From: CAVVYA01 sp963752345
GTDB lineage: Bacteria; Pseudomonadota; Alphaproteobacteria; SMXQ01
Assembly (NCBI GenBank): GCA_963752345.1
Contig: CAVVYA010000015.1
Location: 124,001-188,000 of the forward strand
DNA: 64,000 nucleotides
Direction of reading: 5' to 3'
A program made the translations under genes and the position numbers. Under the pieces are notes generated by a model, which made no database searches, was not told the DNA's origin, and saw only the letters and a list, made by a program, of their open reading frames with translations. Position 1 is the first letter of the stretch. Each line of letters opens with the position of its first letter. Positions 11,728 to 20,983 of the stretch are shown here, piece by piece.

Positions 11728-12925
11728 ATGACTTCGACGTCCCGGATTTCACGGCGTAAGGTGCTCGGTGGGGTTGCCGCGGTTGCCGCGGCCAGCACAT
11801 TGCCGGCGCCGTTCGTGCACGGCCAGGCGGCGCGCATCAAGGTCGGCCTGATGCTGCCCTATAGCGGCACCTATGCGTCGCTCGGCCTGAACATCACCGA
11901 TGCGATGATGCTCGCCATCAACGAGCATGGCGGCGGCAAGCTCGGCGGGCGCGAGGTGCAGTTCGTCCGCTTGGACGACGAAAGCGAGCCGTCGAAGGCG
12001 GCGCAGAATGCCAACAAGCTGGTGGTCGGCGACAAGGTCGACATCCTGGTCGGCACGGTGCATTCCGGCGTCGCGGCGGCGATGGTCCAGGTGGTGCGCG
12101 AAGAGGGCACGACCCTGGTCATCCCCAACGCCGGCCTCGCCGACGCCACCGGCAAGCTGTGCGCGCCGAATATTTTCCGCACCTCCTTCACCAACTGGCA
12201 GCCGGCCAACCCGATGGGCAAGGTCGCGGCCGAGCTCGGCCACAAGACCGCCGTCACCATCACCTGGAAATACGCGGCGGGCGAGGAATCGGTGCAGGGC
12301 TTCAAGGACGGCTTCACCGGCGCCGGCGGCAAGATCATGAAGGAGATCTGGATTCCGTTCCCGAGCGACGAATTCCAGGCGCATCTGACCGAGATCGCCA
12401 GCCTGCGGCCCGATTGCGTCTATACCTTCTATGCCGGCGGCGGCGCGGTGAAGTTCGTCAAGGATTACGAGGCCGCGGGGCTCAAGGACAAGATCCCGCT
12501 CTACAGCCCGGGCTTCCTCACCGACGGCACGCTCAAGGCGCAGGGCAGTGCCGCGGAAGGGCTGCTCACCACGCTGCACTACGTCGAGGACCTGCCCAAT
12601 CCGCGCAACGTCAAGTTCAAGGCGGATTTCCAGAAGGCGACAAACCGGCCGGTCGATGTCTATGCGGTGCAGGGCTACGACGCCGGCCAGCTCCTGGTGC
12701 ATGGGCTCGCGGCGGTCAAAGGCGATCCGAAGGCGCGCAAGGAAATGCATGCCGCCATGCGCGGCGCCAAGATCGCCAGCCCGCGCGGTGACTGGACCTT
12801 CTCGCCGGCGCACAACCCGGTGCAGGATTTCTACCTGCGCAAGGTGGTCAATGGCGAAAACAAGCTTCCAGCGCGTCGCCGCCACCGCGCTCGCCGATCC
12901 AGCGGCCGGCTGCAAGATGGCCTGA
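11728..12925 (+). CDS. ABC transporter substrate-binding protein, LivK type, Tat signal (C-terminus frameshifted)
   Basis: Periplasmic type-I binding protein of a branched-chain amino acid/aromatic acid ABC transporter. It begins with a twin-arginine signal (SRRKVLGGVAAVAAAS, then PAPFVHG), followed by a Peripla_BP_6 domain (IKVGLMLPYSGTYASLG). The frame reads normally to KVVNGENK near residue 379. There an extra base near 12864 pushes it out of frame; the natural ending FQRVAATALADPAAGCKM and a stop lie in the next frame, ending at 12925. As sequenced the frame runs on through the next gene, giving an artificial 722-residue fusion. Strong ribosome site AAGGGA. Position next to a benzoate-CoA ligase-like gene suggests an aromatic acid ligand, which is inference. 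Confidence 0.88.
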
Positions 12926-12954
12926 GCGCGCCGCCCGAGCGGATCTTTCGACAA

Positions 12955-12996
12955 ACCCGCCGCCGTTCGTCCTTTGCGGGACGCCGGGCGGCGGGT
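12955..12996 (+). terminator. Two-part hairpin between binding-protein and permease genes
   Basis: A 10-bp inverted repeat (12955-12964 with 12987-12996) encloses a second 5-bp stem (968-972 with 979-983, same thousand). It lies in the 104-base gap after the binding-protein gene and before the first permease. No T tract follows, so it is more likely an mRNA-stabilising or partly terminating hairpin, comparable with the one before urtB. Confidence 0.5.
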
Positions 12997-13029
12997 ATTG
13001 TCTGCCACCCGCTTCCTGACCTTGCGCCC

Positions 13030-13896
13030 ATGGATTGGCAGTTCTTCCTCATTCAGGTCCTCAACGGCGTCCAGTATGGGCTGCTGCTGTTTCTGATCGC
13101 GAGCGGCCTGACGCTGGTGTTCGGCATCCTGCAGATCATCAATCTGGCGCACGGCTCGTTCTACATGGTGGGCGCCTATCTCGCCTTCTGGCTGGTCGGC
13201 CACACCGGCAATCTGGCGCTCGCCATCGTGCTCGGCCTGCCGCTCGCCGTGCTTCTCGGCTTTCTCGTCGAGCGTCTGATGATCCGCTTTCTCTACGAGC
13301 GCGAACATGTCATTCAGGTGCTGCTGACCTACGGCCTGATTCTCATCTTCAATGAATCCCAGCGCCTGCTGTTCGGCAGCGATGTCCATAGCGTGCCGGT
13401 TCCCGCCGTCTTCGACTACTCCATCCCGCTGACCGACAACCTGTCCTATCCGGTCTACCGGCTGGTGGTGTCCGCCGTGTGCGTCGCGCTGGTCGGCGTC
13501 ATGGCCTTCGTGATCCAGAAGACGCGGCTCGGCATGGTAATCCGCGCCGGCTCGGTCAACCGCGAGATGGTGCAGCTTCTCGGCATCGACATGAAGCGGC
13601 TGAGCACCCTGGTGTTCGCCGTCGGGGCGGGGCTCGCCGCCTTCGCCGGACTGATCTCCGCGCCGCTGTCGTCGATCTACCCCGGCATCGGCGAGAACGT
13701 GCTGATCGTCTGTTTCGTCATCGTGGTGATCGGCGGCATCGGCTCGATCAAGGGCGCCTTCATCGCCGCCCTCTTGGTCGGCCTCGCCGATACCTTCGGC
13801 AAGGTGCTGCTGCCGGGTTTCGCCAGCGTCGCGGTTTATGCGGTGATGGCCGTGGTGCTGCTGTGGCGGCCGCAGGGCCTGTTCGGCCGGGCGTGA
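13030..13896 (+). CDS. ABC transporter permease, LivH type
   Basis: Inner-membrane permease of the second HAAT-family transporter, 288 residues with about eight hydrophobic segments. Diagnostic motifs are LTLVFGILQIINLAHGSFYMVGAY near the N-terminus (here given in pieces: LVFGILQIINLAHGS then FYMVGAY), ERLMIRFLYER, and the C-terminal IGGIGSIKGAFIAALLVG and RPQGLFG. ATG at 13030 matches the family N-terminus MDWQFFLIQ. The frame is open upstream only because of the frameshift in the binding-protein gene. Works with the following LivM, LivG and LivF subunits. Confidence 0.93.
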   Translation: MDWQFFLIQVLNGVQYGLLLFLIASGLTLVFGILQIINLAHGSFYMVGAYLAFWLVGHTGNLALAIVLGLPLAVLLGFLVERLMIRFLYEREHVIQVLLTYGLILIFNESQRLLFGSDVHSVPVPAVFDYSIPLTDNLSYPVYRLVVSAVCVALVGVMAFVIQKTRLGMVIRAGSVNREMVQLLGIDMKRLSTLVFAVGAGLAAFAGLISAPLSSIYPGIGENVLIVCFVIVVIGGIGSIKGAFIAALLVGLADTFGKVLLPGFASVAVYAVMAVVLLWRPQGLFGRA

Positions 13897-13897
13897 T

Positions 13898-14932
13898 GTG
13901 ATGGAGCCCACGCCGCGCGCGCTCTCCTGGCTCGCCATCGCCGCCGTCGTCGGGCTGGCGATCCTGCCGCAGTTCGCCGACCGCTACATGATCCAGCTTT
14001 TCACCAAGATCATGATCATGGCGATCTTCGCCATGAGTCTCGGCCTGCTGGTCAGCGGCGCCGGCCTGATCAGCCTGGGTCACGCCGCCTATTTCGGAAT
14101 CGGCGCCTATCTGCTGGTGCTGCTGTCGCCGGCGGGCGAGGCCGCCAGCGTGTGGTGGACATTGCCGGCGGCGATCGCGGGGACCGCGCTGGTGGCGCTG
14201 GTGCTGGGCGCCCTCGCGGTGCGCACCTCGGGCGTCTATTTCATCATGCTGACCCTGGCGTTCGGCCAGATGCTGTTCTACCTGTTCCACGATTCGAAAT
14301 TCGCCGGCGGCTCCGACGGGCGCTACATGGACGTTCGTCCGATGGTCGATCTGTTCGGCCGGGAGATCCTGTCGCTCAACGACCGGCCGACGTTGTTCTA
14401 CGTCGCGCTCGCCGCCATGGTGCTGACCTACCTGTTCATCGGCATGGTGATGAAGGCGCCGTTCGGCCGCGCCATCCTCGGCATCCGCGTCAATGAGGCG
14501 CGCATGAAGGCGCTCGGCTTCCACACTTACGGCTACAAGCTGATGGCCTACGTCATCGCCGGCGCCATCGCCGGGCTCGCCGGCTATCTCTACGCCACGC
14601 AGTACCGCGTGGTGAACCCCGCGCTGTTCCATTGGCGCGAATCCGGCATCGTGCTGATGATGGTGATCCTCGGCGGCCTGCGCTTCCGGCTCGGTCCGGC
14701 GATCGGCGCCTTCGCGCTGGTGCTGGTCGAGGAAGTGCTGCAGTCCGCCACCGAATACTGGCTGCTCGGCGTCGGCATCTTCATCATCGCCGCCGTGCTG
14801 CTGTTGCCTCATGGATTGACCGGGATGCTGGCGCGCCCGCGTAAGCCGCAGAGCGAGTCCGCGGCTTCATCCCGCGATCTTCCAGGCGGCGGCAGTCCGC
14901 CCCAGGGCGCGGAGGCGGCCCGCGATGGCTGA
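13898..14932 (+). CDS. ABC transporter permease, LivM type
   Basis: Second permease of the transporter, 344 residues. The family motif SGAGLISLGHAAYFGIGAYL is near residue 52, and a second conserved block, VILGGLRFRLGPAIGA, lies near 255. Multiple hydrophobic segments span the protein. The last 35 residues (PRKPQSESAASSRDLPGG) are polar, low complexity and probably cytoplasmic. It starts directly after the previous stop (two ATG codons at 13898 and 13901) and overlaps the next gene by 8 bases. Confidence 0.93.
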   Translation: MMEPTPRALSWLAIAAVVGLAILPQFADRYMIQLFTKIMIMAIFAMSLGLLVSGAGLISLGHAAYFGIGAYLLVLLSPAGEAASVWWTLPAAIAGTALVALVLGALAVRTSGVYFIMLTLAFGQMLFYLFHDSKFAGGSDGRYMDVRPMVDLFGREILSLNDRPTLFYVALAAMVLTYLFIGMVMKAPFGRAILGIRVNEARMKALGFHTYGYKLMAYVIAGAIAGLAGYLYATQYRVVNPALFHWRESGIVLMMVILGGLRFRLGPAIGAFALVLVEEVLQSATEYWLLGVGIFIIAAVLLLPHGLTGMLARPRKPQSESAASSRDLPGGGSPPQGAEAARDG

Positions 14933-15689
14933 ACTCATGTCCGTTTACGCGCTGCGGACCGACGGTCTGACCAAACGCTTCGGCGGATTGGTCGCCGTGG
15001 ATGGCGTCAGCCTCGCGGTGCGGGTCGGCGAGGTGCATTGCGTCATCGGCCCCAACGGCGCCGGCAAGACGACCTTCCTCAATCTGCTGTCGGGCGACCT
15101 GCCGCCGTCCGCCGGCCACATCCATTTCGGCGAGCGCGACATCGCCGGCTGGGCGCCCTACCGGATCTCGCGCCTCGGCATCGGGCGCAGCTATCAGCGC
15201 ACCAACATTTTTCCGTCCTTCACCGTGCGCGAGAACTGCTGGCTCGGCGCCCAGTCGCGCGAGCCCACCTCGATGCATTTTTGTCGTCCGGCCACGCGCA
15301 ACAAAGCCGTCGCCGGGCGGGCCGAGCGCGCCATAGCGCTGGTCGGGCTGACCGGCCGGGCCGATGCCACCGCCGCGACCCTCAGCCACGGCGAGCAGCG
15401 CCAGCTCGAGATCGCCGTCATGCTGGCGACCGAGCCGACGCTGCTGCTGCTCGACGAGCCGATGGCCGGCATGAGCGCCGACGAAACCGCGCGCATGGTC
15501 GAACTGCTGCGCCGGCTGAAGCAGGACCACACGCTGATCCTGATCGAGCACGACATGGACGCGGTGTTTGCCCTGGCCGATGTCATCACGGTGATGGTCA
15601 ATGGTGCGGTGCTCGCCAGCGGCGCGCCGGCCGAGGTGCGCGCCAGCCGCGCCGTGCAGGACGCCTATCTCGGCGAGGGCACGGCATGA
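14925..15689 (+). CDS. ABC transporter ATP-binding protein, LivG type
   Basis: ATPase subunit, 254 residues. Walker A GPNGAGKTTFLNLLSG near residue 41, a LivG-type signature LSHGEQRQLEIAVML near 152, Walker B LLLLDEPMAGMS near 172 and switch IEHDM. ATG at 14925 overlaps the livM end; ATG at 14937 is an alternative that gives a more typical N-terminus. The stop overlaps the LivF gene start (ATGA). This is a second, independent LivG homologue in the window; the sequence differs clearly from UrtD. Confidence 0.94.
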   Translation: MAELMSVYALRTDGLTKRFGGLVAVDGVSLAVRVGEVHCVIGPNGAGKTTFLNLLSGDLPPSAGHIHFGERDIAGWAPYRISRLGIGRSYQRTNIFPSFTVRENCWLGAQSREPTSMHFCRPATRNKAVAGRAERAIALVGLTGRADATAATLSHGEQRQLEIAVMLATEPTLLLLDEPMAGMSADETARMVELLRRLKQDHTLILIEHDMDAVFALADVITVMVNGAVLASGAPAEVRASRAVQDAYLGEGTA

Positions 15690-16405
15690 GCGCGCCGCTG
15701 ATCGAAGCCACGGGCCTGCACACCTACTACGGCTTCAGCCATGTGCTGCATGGCGTCGATTTCCGCGTCGCGCCGGGCGAGACCGTGGCGCTGCTGGGGC
15801 GCAACGGCATGGGCAAGACCACGACGCTGCGCTCCATTCTCGGCCTGACGCCGCCGAAGCGCGGCACCGTGCATATCGCGGGCGAGCCCATGACCGGGGC
15901 GTCGCCGCATCGGGTCGCCCAGCGGGGCATTTCCCTGGTGCCCGAGGGACGCGGCATCTTCGCCACGCTGACCGTGCGCGAGCACCTGGTCATGGCCGCG
16001 GCGTCCCCGTCGCGTGACGGCCGTGCCAATCCGTGGACTCTGCCGCGCATCCTCGAATTGTTTCCGCGCCTGGCCGAGCGGCTCGATCATTTCGGCAACC
16101 GGCTGTCGGGCGGCGAGCAGCAGATGCTCACCGTCGGCCGCGCGCTGATGACCAATCCCAAGGTGCTGATCCTCGACGAGGCGACGGAAGGCCTGGCGCC
16201 CTTGATGCGCCAGGAGATCTGGCGCGTCATCCGCATGCTGAAGAACGACGGACTCGCCACGGTGATCGTCGACAAGAACATCACGACCCTGCTTGAACTG
16301 GCCGACCGCGCCATTATCTTGGTCAAGGGCCGTGTCGCCTTCGCCGGCACGGCGGCCGAACTCAAAACGCAACCCGACATTCTCAGCCTCCATCTGGGCG
16401 TATGA
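15686..16405 (+). CDS. ABC transporter ATP-binding protein, LivF type
   Basis: Second ATPase subunit, 239 residues. Walker A GRNGMGKTTTLRSILG near residue 38, signature LSGGEQQMLTVGRAL near 139, Walker B VLILDEATEGLAP near 160. The glutamate-alanine pair after the Walker B aspartate (DEATEGL) and the lysine-containing VDKNITTL in place of a switch histidine are common variants in LivF proteins. Four-base overlaps on both sides indicate translational coupling within the operon. Confidence 0.94.
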   Translation: MSAPLIEATGLHTYYGFSHVLHGVDFRVAPGETVALLGRNGMGKTTTLRSILGLTPPKRGTVHIAGEPMTGASPHRVAQRGISLVPEGRGIFATLTVREHLVMAAASPSRDGRANPWTLPRILELFPRLAERLDHFGNRLSGGEQQMLTVGRALMTNPKVLILDEATEGLAPLMRQEIWRVIRMLKNDGLATVIVDKNITTLLELADRAIILVKGRVAFAGTAAELKTQPDILSLHLGV

Positions 16406-17201
16406 CCGAAGCTTCCCTCAGCGCATCGCACTTCATCGAGATCGACGGCGCGCGGCTCGAATATCTCCGCATTCCGGCCGCAAAACCGGGCCTGCCGCCG
16501 CTCGTGTTTCTTCACGAGGGGCTGGGCAGCGTCGCCATGTGGCGCGATTTCCCAGCCCAGGTCGCCGCGGCCACCGGCGCCGAGGTGGTGGTCTACAGCC
16601 GGCGCGGCTACGGCCGATCGGCGCCACTCGCGGCAGCCAATACCGTCGACTACATGCACGACGAGGCGCGCCAGGTGCTGCCCAAGCTGCTCAAGCAGCT
16701 CGGACTCGAGCGGCCGGTTCTGGTCGGCCACAGCGACGGCGGCTCGATCGCATTGATCTATGCCGGCAGCAGAATCGCGCCGCTCTCCGGCCTGATCCTG
16801 ATGGCGCCCCACGTCTTCGTCGAGGACATCACCGTCGCCTCGATCGCCGGCGCCAAGGTGGCCTACGAGACCACCGACCTCGGCAAGCGGCTCGGCCGCT
16901 ACCACGCCGACGCGGATCATTCGTTTTGGGGCTGGAACGACATCTGGCTGCTGCCCGCCTTCCGCGACTGGAACATCGAGGCGTTCGTGCCCAAGGTGAC
17001 CTGTCCGATCCTGGTGATCCAGGGGCGCGACGACGAATATGGCACGCCGGCCCAGGTGGAATCGATCGAGCGGCTGGCCGGGCGCCGTGCGAGATCGCGC
17101 TGTTGCCCGACTGCCGCCATTCGCCGCACCGCGATCAGCCGGACCGCACGCTGGGACTGATTGCGGATTTCGTGACCCGTAGCGCGCCATCCGGCGGCTG
17201 A
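16402..17201 (+). CDS. Alpha/beta hydrolase (3' end frameshifted)
   Basis: Cytoplasmic alpha/beta-hydrolase fold enzyme at the end of the CoA-ligase/ABC operon, overlapping livF by four bases. Nucleophile motif GHSDGGS lies near residue 111, an oxyanion-region HEG near 36 and the acid residue in GRDDEYG near 210. The frame as read ends at 17160 and lacks the catalytic histidine. The missing part (LPDCRHSPHRDQPDRTLGLIADF) is in another frame and stops at 17201, so an indel near 17085 is likely. Length with repair is about 266 residues. Position suggests an ester, lactone or ring-cleavage product in the same aromatic pathway, but no substrate can be read from the sequence. Confidence 0.8.
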
Positions 17202-17414
17202 TTTCACCGACGCCGTTCGTCTTGCGCCGGCGCTGAACCCGCATGATATCGCGGCGGCGATCCGTGGCCCGCTCTGCGCCGCGCGCCATTCCGAGCCGGG
17301 TCCGGTCGCCAGCAACCCGCGAGCCAATCGAATCGAGGCGCTTCCTGCAAGAGGCGGCGCCGCGATCTGTTTTCCCGGCTTGCGCCGCGCGACGATCCGG
17401 CTAAAGTCGCCGCC

Positions 17415-18011
17415 ATGTTCCACTATCCGGTTCCATCCCGTCCGCCGATCTATCCCAAATCGCCGTCCTGGGTGTGGGCGGCGGGCTTGTTCACCGAGCA
17501 GGAACTCGATTCCATCACCACGCTGGCCGAGCGCTTGCCCGCCAAGCAGGTCAGGGTCGGCAAGGATCTCGAATACAAGCCGGAATCCAATCGTTCGATC
17601 ACCCGGTGGCTGCCGCCATCCGGCGACACGGCCTGGATCTATCAGAAGATCACCACCGCCGTGGCCATGCTGAACGCCGCCCACTACCGGTTCGACATCG
17701 CCGGGTTGGACGAGCCGCTCTATTACGTCACCTATCGCAGCGACGATCAGGGGCATTACACCTGGCATGCCGATCTCGGCCATGACAACGAGCCGACGCG
17801 CAAGCTCTCGATCACCTTTCAGATGAGCGATCCCGCGAACTACGACGGCGGCGACCTGGAGATCAATGCCAATGGGCGGCCGGAAGCGGCGCCGCGCGAA
17901 CGCGGCAAGCTCATCCTGTTTCCGTCCTATGAGCTGCACCGCGTGACGCCGGTGACCCGCGGCACGCGCTCGGCGCTGGTCGCCTGGATCGGCGGCCCGC
18001 CATTCCGTTGA
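17415..18011 (+). CDS. 2OG-Fe(II) oxygenase (prolyl 4-hydroxylase-like)
   Basis: Small 2-oxoglutarate and iron-dependent oxygenase, 198 residues. The jelly-roll core shows the iron ligands HAD (in YTWHADLGHDN) near residue 118 and the distal histidine in FPSYELHRVTPV near 179, plus the 2-oxoglutarate arginine in GTRSALVAWIGG. This arrangement matches the P4Hc/PKHD-type group. The N-terminus (YPKSPSWVWAAGLFTEQELD) is the usual family opening. The gene stands alone, with no obvious operon partner, and converges with the sterol desaturase-like gene. Substrate unknown. Confidence 0.85.
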   Translation: MFHYPVPSRPPIYPKSPSWVWAAGLFTEQELDSITTLAERLPAKQVRVGKDLEYKPESNRSITRWLPPSGDTAWIYQKITTAVAMLNAAHYRFDIAGLDEPLYYVTYRSDDQGHYTWHADLGHDNEPTRKLSITFQMSDPANYDGGDLEINANGRPEAAPRERGKLILFPSYELHRVTPVTRGTRSALVAWIGGPPFR

Positions 18012-18023
18012 GGGCGCGTCGTA

Positions 18024-18883
18024 CTACGGCGATTCCGTCGCCGAGCTCGGAGTAGGCGCCGGGTTGGCAACTCGCGCCGGAACGGCTGCATCAGCAAGGC
18101 CCACAGGCTCTGGTCGGCCGGCGTCCGGAAGGACTCCAGCCCGATGCTCATGCGGTCGTGGCCGGCGCGCGGCTGCGCCACATAGGTGCCAAACAGCCGG
18201 TCCCACAGCGAGAGACAGGATCCGTAATTGCTGTCGGTTTCCGGCCGCGCGACCGAGTGATGCACCCGATGCATGTCGGGCGTCACCCAGATCAGCGCGC
18301 AATCGGCCGATCGAGCCCGGCCGGCAGCCGCAGGTTGGCGTGGATGAACAGCGAGCTGCCGTTGAGCAGCACCTCGTAGATCAGCACGGCGAGCGGAGGC
18401 GCGCCGAGCGCGACCACGACGGCGCCCTTGTAGAGCAGCGAGATCAGTATTTCCAGCGGGTGGAAGCGCACGCCGGTGGTGACGTCCATGTCGAGATCGG
18501 TGTGATGCACGCGGTGCACCCGCCAGAACGCCGGGATCGCATGGGCCAGCACATGCTGGACATAGAGCGCCAGGTCGAGCACCAGCAGCGAAACGGCGAT
18601 GGCCGCCCAGCCGGGCAGCGCGATCAGGTTCAACAGCCCCCAGCCGTTCTCCCGGGCGGCAATCGCCAGGCCCAGGGCGGCCGCCGGCAGCGCCAGCCGG
18701 AGCAACGCCGCGTCGAGCAGCAGGACGCCGAGATTGGCGCTCCACCGGCCACGGCGCGCGCGGCTCAGGGGCCGCCGGGGCGCGAGAAACTCCCAGCCGA
18801 CCATGATCCCGAGCACGCCGAGCAGGGCCGCGACGCGGATGGCCGGCTCATAGGCCGTGAGATTCGACAGGAAACTCAGTCAT
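18024..18883 (-). pseudogene. Sterol desaturase/fatty acid hydroxylase family membrane protein, frameshifted
   Basis: Integral-membrane di-iron oxygenase family. The His clusters are recognisable: HVLAH and HRVHHTD in one frame (18301-18816), then MHRVHHS in a second frame below about 18300, followed by the conserved NYGSCLSLWDRLFGTY. The two halves are joined only if one base is changed near 18300. The 5' end also looks shifted: the family N-terminus continues upstream in frame to about 18879, and the only nearby ATG (18883) is one base out of frame; GTG 18816 is the first start as read. The 3' end is uncertain: the second frame runs on to 17927 inside the neighbouring gene, whereas another frame stops at 18024. 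Function by family only. Confidence 0.7.
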
Positions 18884-19088
18884 GGCGCCATTATAGGCCG
18901 AATTCGTGACCAGTCCGAAGGCCCGGCGAGGCGAGCCTTCTGGCCCTGATTTCCTTGGGTTCCGGCAGCCGCGCGGCCACCCATCGGGCGGTTGACAGGG
19001 CGGGCCCGGCCCCTTATGGTCCGCGCCTCATTACGAGTTTAGTCAGGCCCTGCGGATGCGGGGCTTTTGCTTGGCAGCGAGAGCAACC

Positions 19089-19214
19089 ATGAAGATCGTA
19101 AATTCCCTCAAGTCGGCGAAGAAGCGCGACAAGAATTGCCGCATCGTGCGCCGCAAGGGCCGCATCTATGTCATCAACAAGAAGAACCCCCGCATGAAGG
19201 CGCGCCAGGGCTAA
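19089..19214 (+). CDS. rpmJ: 50S ribosomal protein L36 (cysteine-poor type)
   Basis: Ribosomal protein L36, 41 residues, beginning MKIVNSLKSAKKRDKNC and ending with the universal KARQG. Only one cysteine is present, so the zinc-binding C-C-C-H set of the classical form is absent; this C-minus form is the usual one in alphaproteobacteria. It is too short for a 60-residue cutoff. It stands alone between the desaturase-like gene and pyk, as L36 often does in this class. A GC-rich hairpin follows. Confidence 0.95.
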   Translation: MKIVNSLKSAKKRDKNCRIVRRKGRIYVINKKNPRMKARQG

Positions 19215-19242
19215 AGCCCGCGCCGCATTCGGCTGGAATTCG

Positions 19243-19270
19243 TCGGGCGGGTCCGCAAGGTCCCGCCCGA
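19243..19270 (+). terminator. Hairpin after rpmJ
   Basis: 9-bp perfect inverted repeat (19243-19251 with 19262-19270) followed by TGTGTTTA, a weak T-rich tail. It lies between the convergent rpmJ and pyk genes, so it could serve either. Confidence 0.5.
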
Positions 19271-19340
19271 TGTGTTTATGGCAGGCCGCGGAGGCTTCCG
19301 GGCCATCGCGCTGGAAGACCCCGGCCTTTCGGGCGCGACG

Positions 19341-20777
19341 CTAATCCTCGCCCCGGCGGTGGGCGTCGACGGTGGCGATGCGCAGCACGTTGGTGCCGCC
19401 CGGGGTGCCGAACGGCACGCCGGCGGTGATCACGATGGTCTGGCCGTGCCGGGCGAAGCGCTCCTGGGCGGCGATCCGGGCAGCCTTCTCGACCATGGTC
19501 GAGAAGGTGCGCACGTCGGCGGTCTGCACCGCGTGGACACCCCACACGAGGCACAGCCGTCGCGCCGTCTCGATGCGCGAGGTCAGGCCGAGGATCGGCA
19601 CGACCGGCCGCGCCCGCGCGGCGCGCACCGTGGTCGAGCCGGACGTCGTGTAGGTGACGATGGCGACCGCCGAAATGGTATGGGCGATCTGCGCCGCGGC
19701 GGCCGAGATGGCGTCGGGTTGGTTGGCCTCGGGAACCGGCCGATTGACGTCCATCATCTGGCGATAGAACGGATCGCGCTCCACCCGCTTGATGATGCGG
19801 TCCATCATGGCGACCGCTTGCAGCGGATACTCGCCGACGGCGGTTTCGGCCGACAGCATCACCGCGTCGGCGCCGTCGTAGATCGCGGTGGCGACGTCGG
19901 ACGCCTCGGCGCGGGTCGGCGCCGGCGCATGGATCATGGATTCGAGCATCTGGGTGGCGACCACCACCGGCACGCCGGCGCGGTGGCACGCCCGCAGGAT
20001 CTGCTTCTGTACCGGCGGCACTTCTTCGGGCGGCAGCTCGACGCCGAGGTCGCCGCGCGCCACCATGATGGCGTCGGACAAGCTGATGATCTCGTCGAGA
20101 TGCGCGATGGCGGACGGCTTCTCGAGCTTGGCGATGAGCGCGGCGCGGCCCTTCACCAGCCTGCGCGCCTCGGCGACGTCTTCGGCGCGCTGGATGAAGC
20201 TGAGCCCGAGCCAGTCGACGCCGAGCTCGAGGGCGAGTTGCAGATCCTTGCGGTCCTTCGCGGTCAGGGCGGCGAGCGGCAGCACCACCCCAGGCACGTT
20301 CAGGCCCTTGCGGTCGGACAGCTCGCCGCCGGTGACGACCTTGGTGACGGCGTAGTCGGGCCCGCAATCGACGACCCGCAGGCGGATGTTGCCGTCGTTC
20401 AACAGCAGCTCCTGCTTGGGCTCCATGGCGGCGAAGACTTCCTTGTGGGGCAGGCTGACCCGGGTGTGGTCGCCGGGCTCGGGCGACATGTCGACCCGGA
20501 AGGTTTGTCCGGCCTTGAGGATGATCGGGCCGTCCTTGAAGGTGCCGATCCGCAGTTTCGGGCCCTGCAGATCGACCAGGATGGCGATCGGCCGGTTGTA
20601 TTTGCGTTCGATGGCGCGGATGGACTCGACCCGCGCCTTGTGGTCCTCGGCGCTGCCGTGACTGAAGTTCAGCCGGAAGACGTCGGCGCCTTCGAGAAAC
20701 AACTTTTCGAGGATGGCGGGCGTGGAGCTGGCGGGTCCTAACGTGACGAGGATCTTGGCGTTTCTTTGACGACGCAT
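19341..20777 (-). CDS. pyk: Pyruvate kinase
   Basis: Converts phosphoenolpyruvate and ADP to pyruvate and ATP in glycolysis. The 478-residue product is full length. Visible family features are the N-terminal KILVTLGPASST, RLNFSHGS, the B-domain, the active-site IAKLEKPSAI lysine, MVARGDLGVELP, and the K/Mg site ATQMLESMI. The C-terminal domain (residues ~345-478) is complete and ends with a conserved TNVLRI. ATG at 20777 is preceded by AAGG at a good distance; an in-frame GTG three codons upstream is possible. Confidence 0.96.
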   Translation of the reverse strand: MRRQRNAKILVTLGPASSTPAILEKLFLEGADVFRLNFSHGSAEDHKARVESIRAIERKYNRPIAILVDLQGPKLRIGTFKDGPIILKAGQTFRVDMSPEPGDHTRVSLPHKEVFAAMEPKQELLLNDGNIRLRVVDCGPDYAVTKVVTGGELSDRKGLNVPGVVLPLAALTAKDRKDLQLALELGVDWLGLSFIQRAEDVAEARRLVKGRAALIAKLEKPSAIAHLDEIISLSDAIMVARGDLGVELPPEEVPPVQKQILRACHRAGVPVVVATQMLESMIHAPAPTRAEASDVATAIYDGADAVMLSAETAVGEYPLQAVAMMDRIIKRVERDPFYRQMMDVNRPVPEANQPDAISAAAAQIAHTISAVAIVTYTTSGSTTVRAARARPVVPILGLTSRIETARRLCLVWGVHAVQTADVRTFSTMVEKAARIAAQERFARHGQTIVITAGVPFGTPGGTNVLRIATVDAHRRGED

Positions 20778-20983
20778 GGCGCTCACCTTAGCGCCTCGCC
20801 CGAGCCGGCGCTAGAGTCCGCGTGAGCGAGCCGGGCGGCGCGACAGATCAACGCTTGCCGGGGTGCGGTCGTCCATGAGCACAAGCTGAGCAGTAAACCA
20901 GTCGTGATCCTGCCTCGCCGTGGGCGATGCTAGCTTTCCCGGAACGGCGAATGTGGGCCGCCGAATGACAGGGAGGTTGCAGG

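Noticed and set aside
11728..13896. Binding protein fused to a permease (722 residues)
   Set aside because: The natural end of the binding protein is in the next frame and the permease has its own ATG, so the fusion comes from one extra base near 12864.
11749..13938. 729-codon open frame on the minus strand over livK-livH
   Set aside because: Shadow of the plus-strand genes; the translation is low complexity and has no conserved motif.
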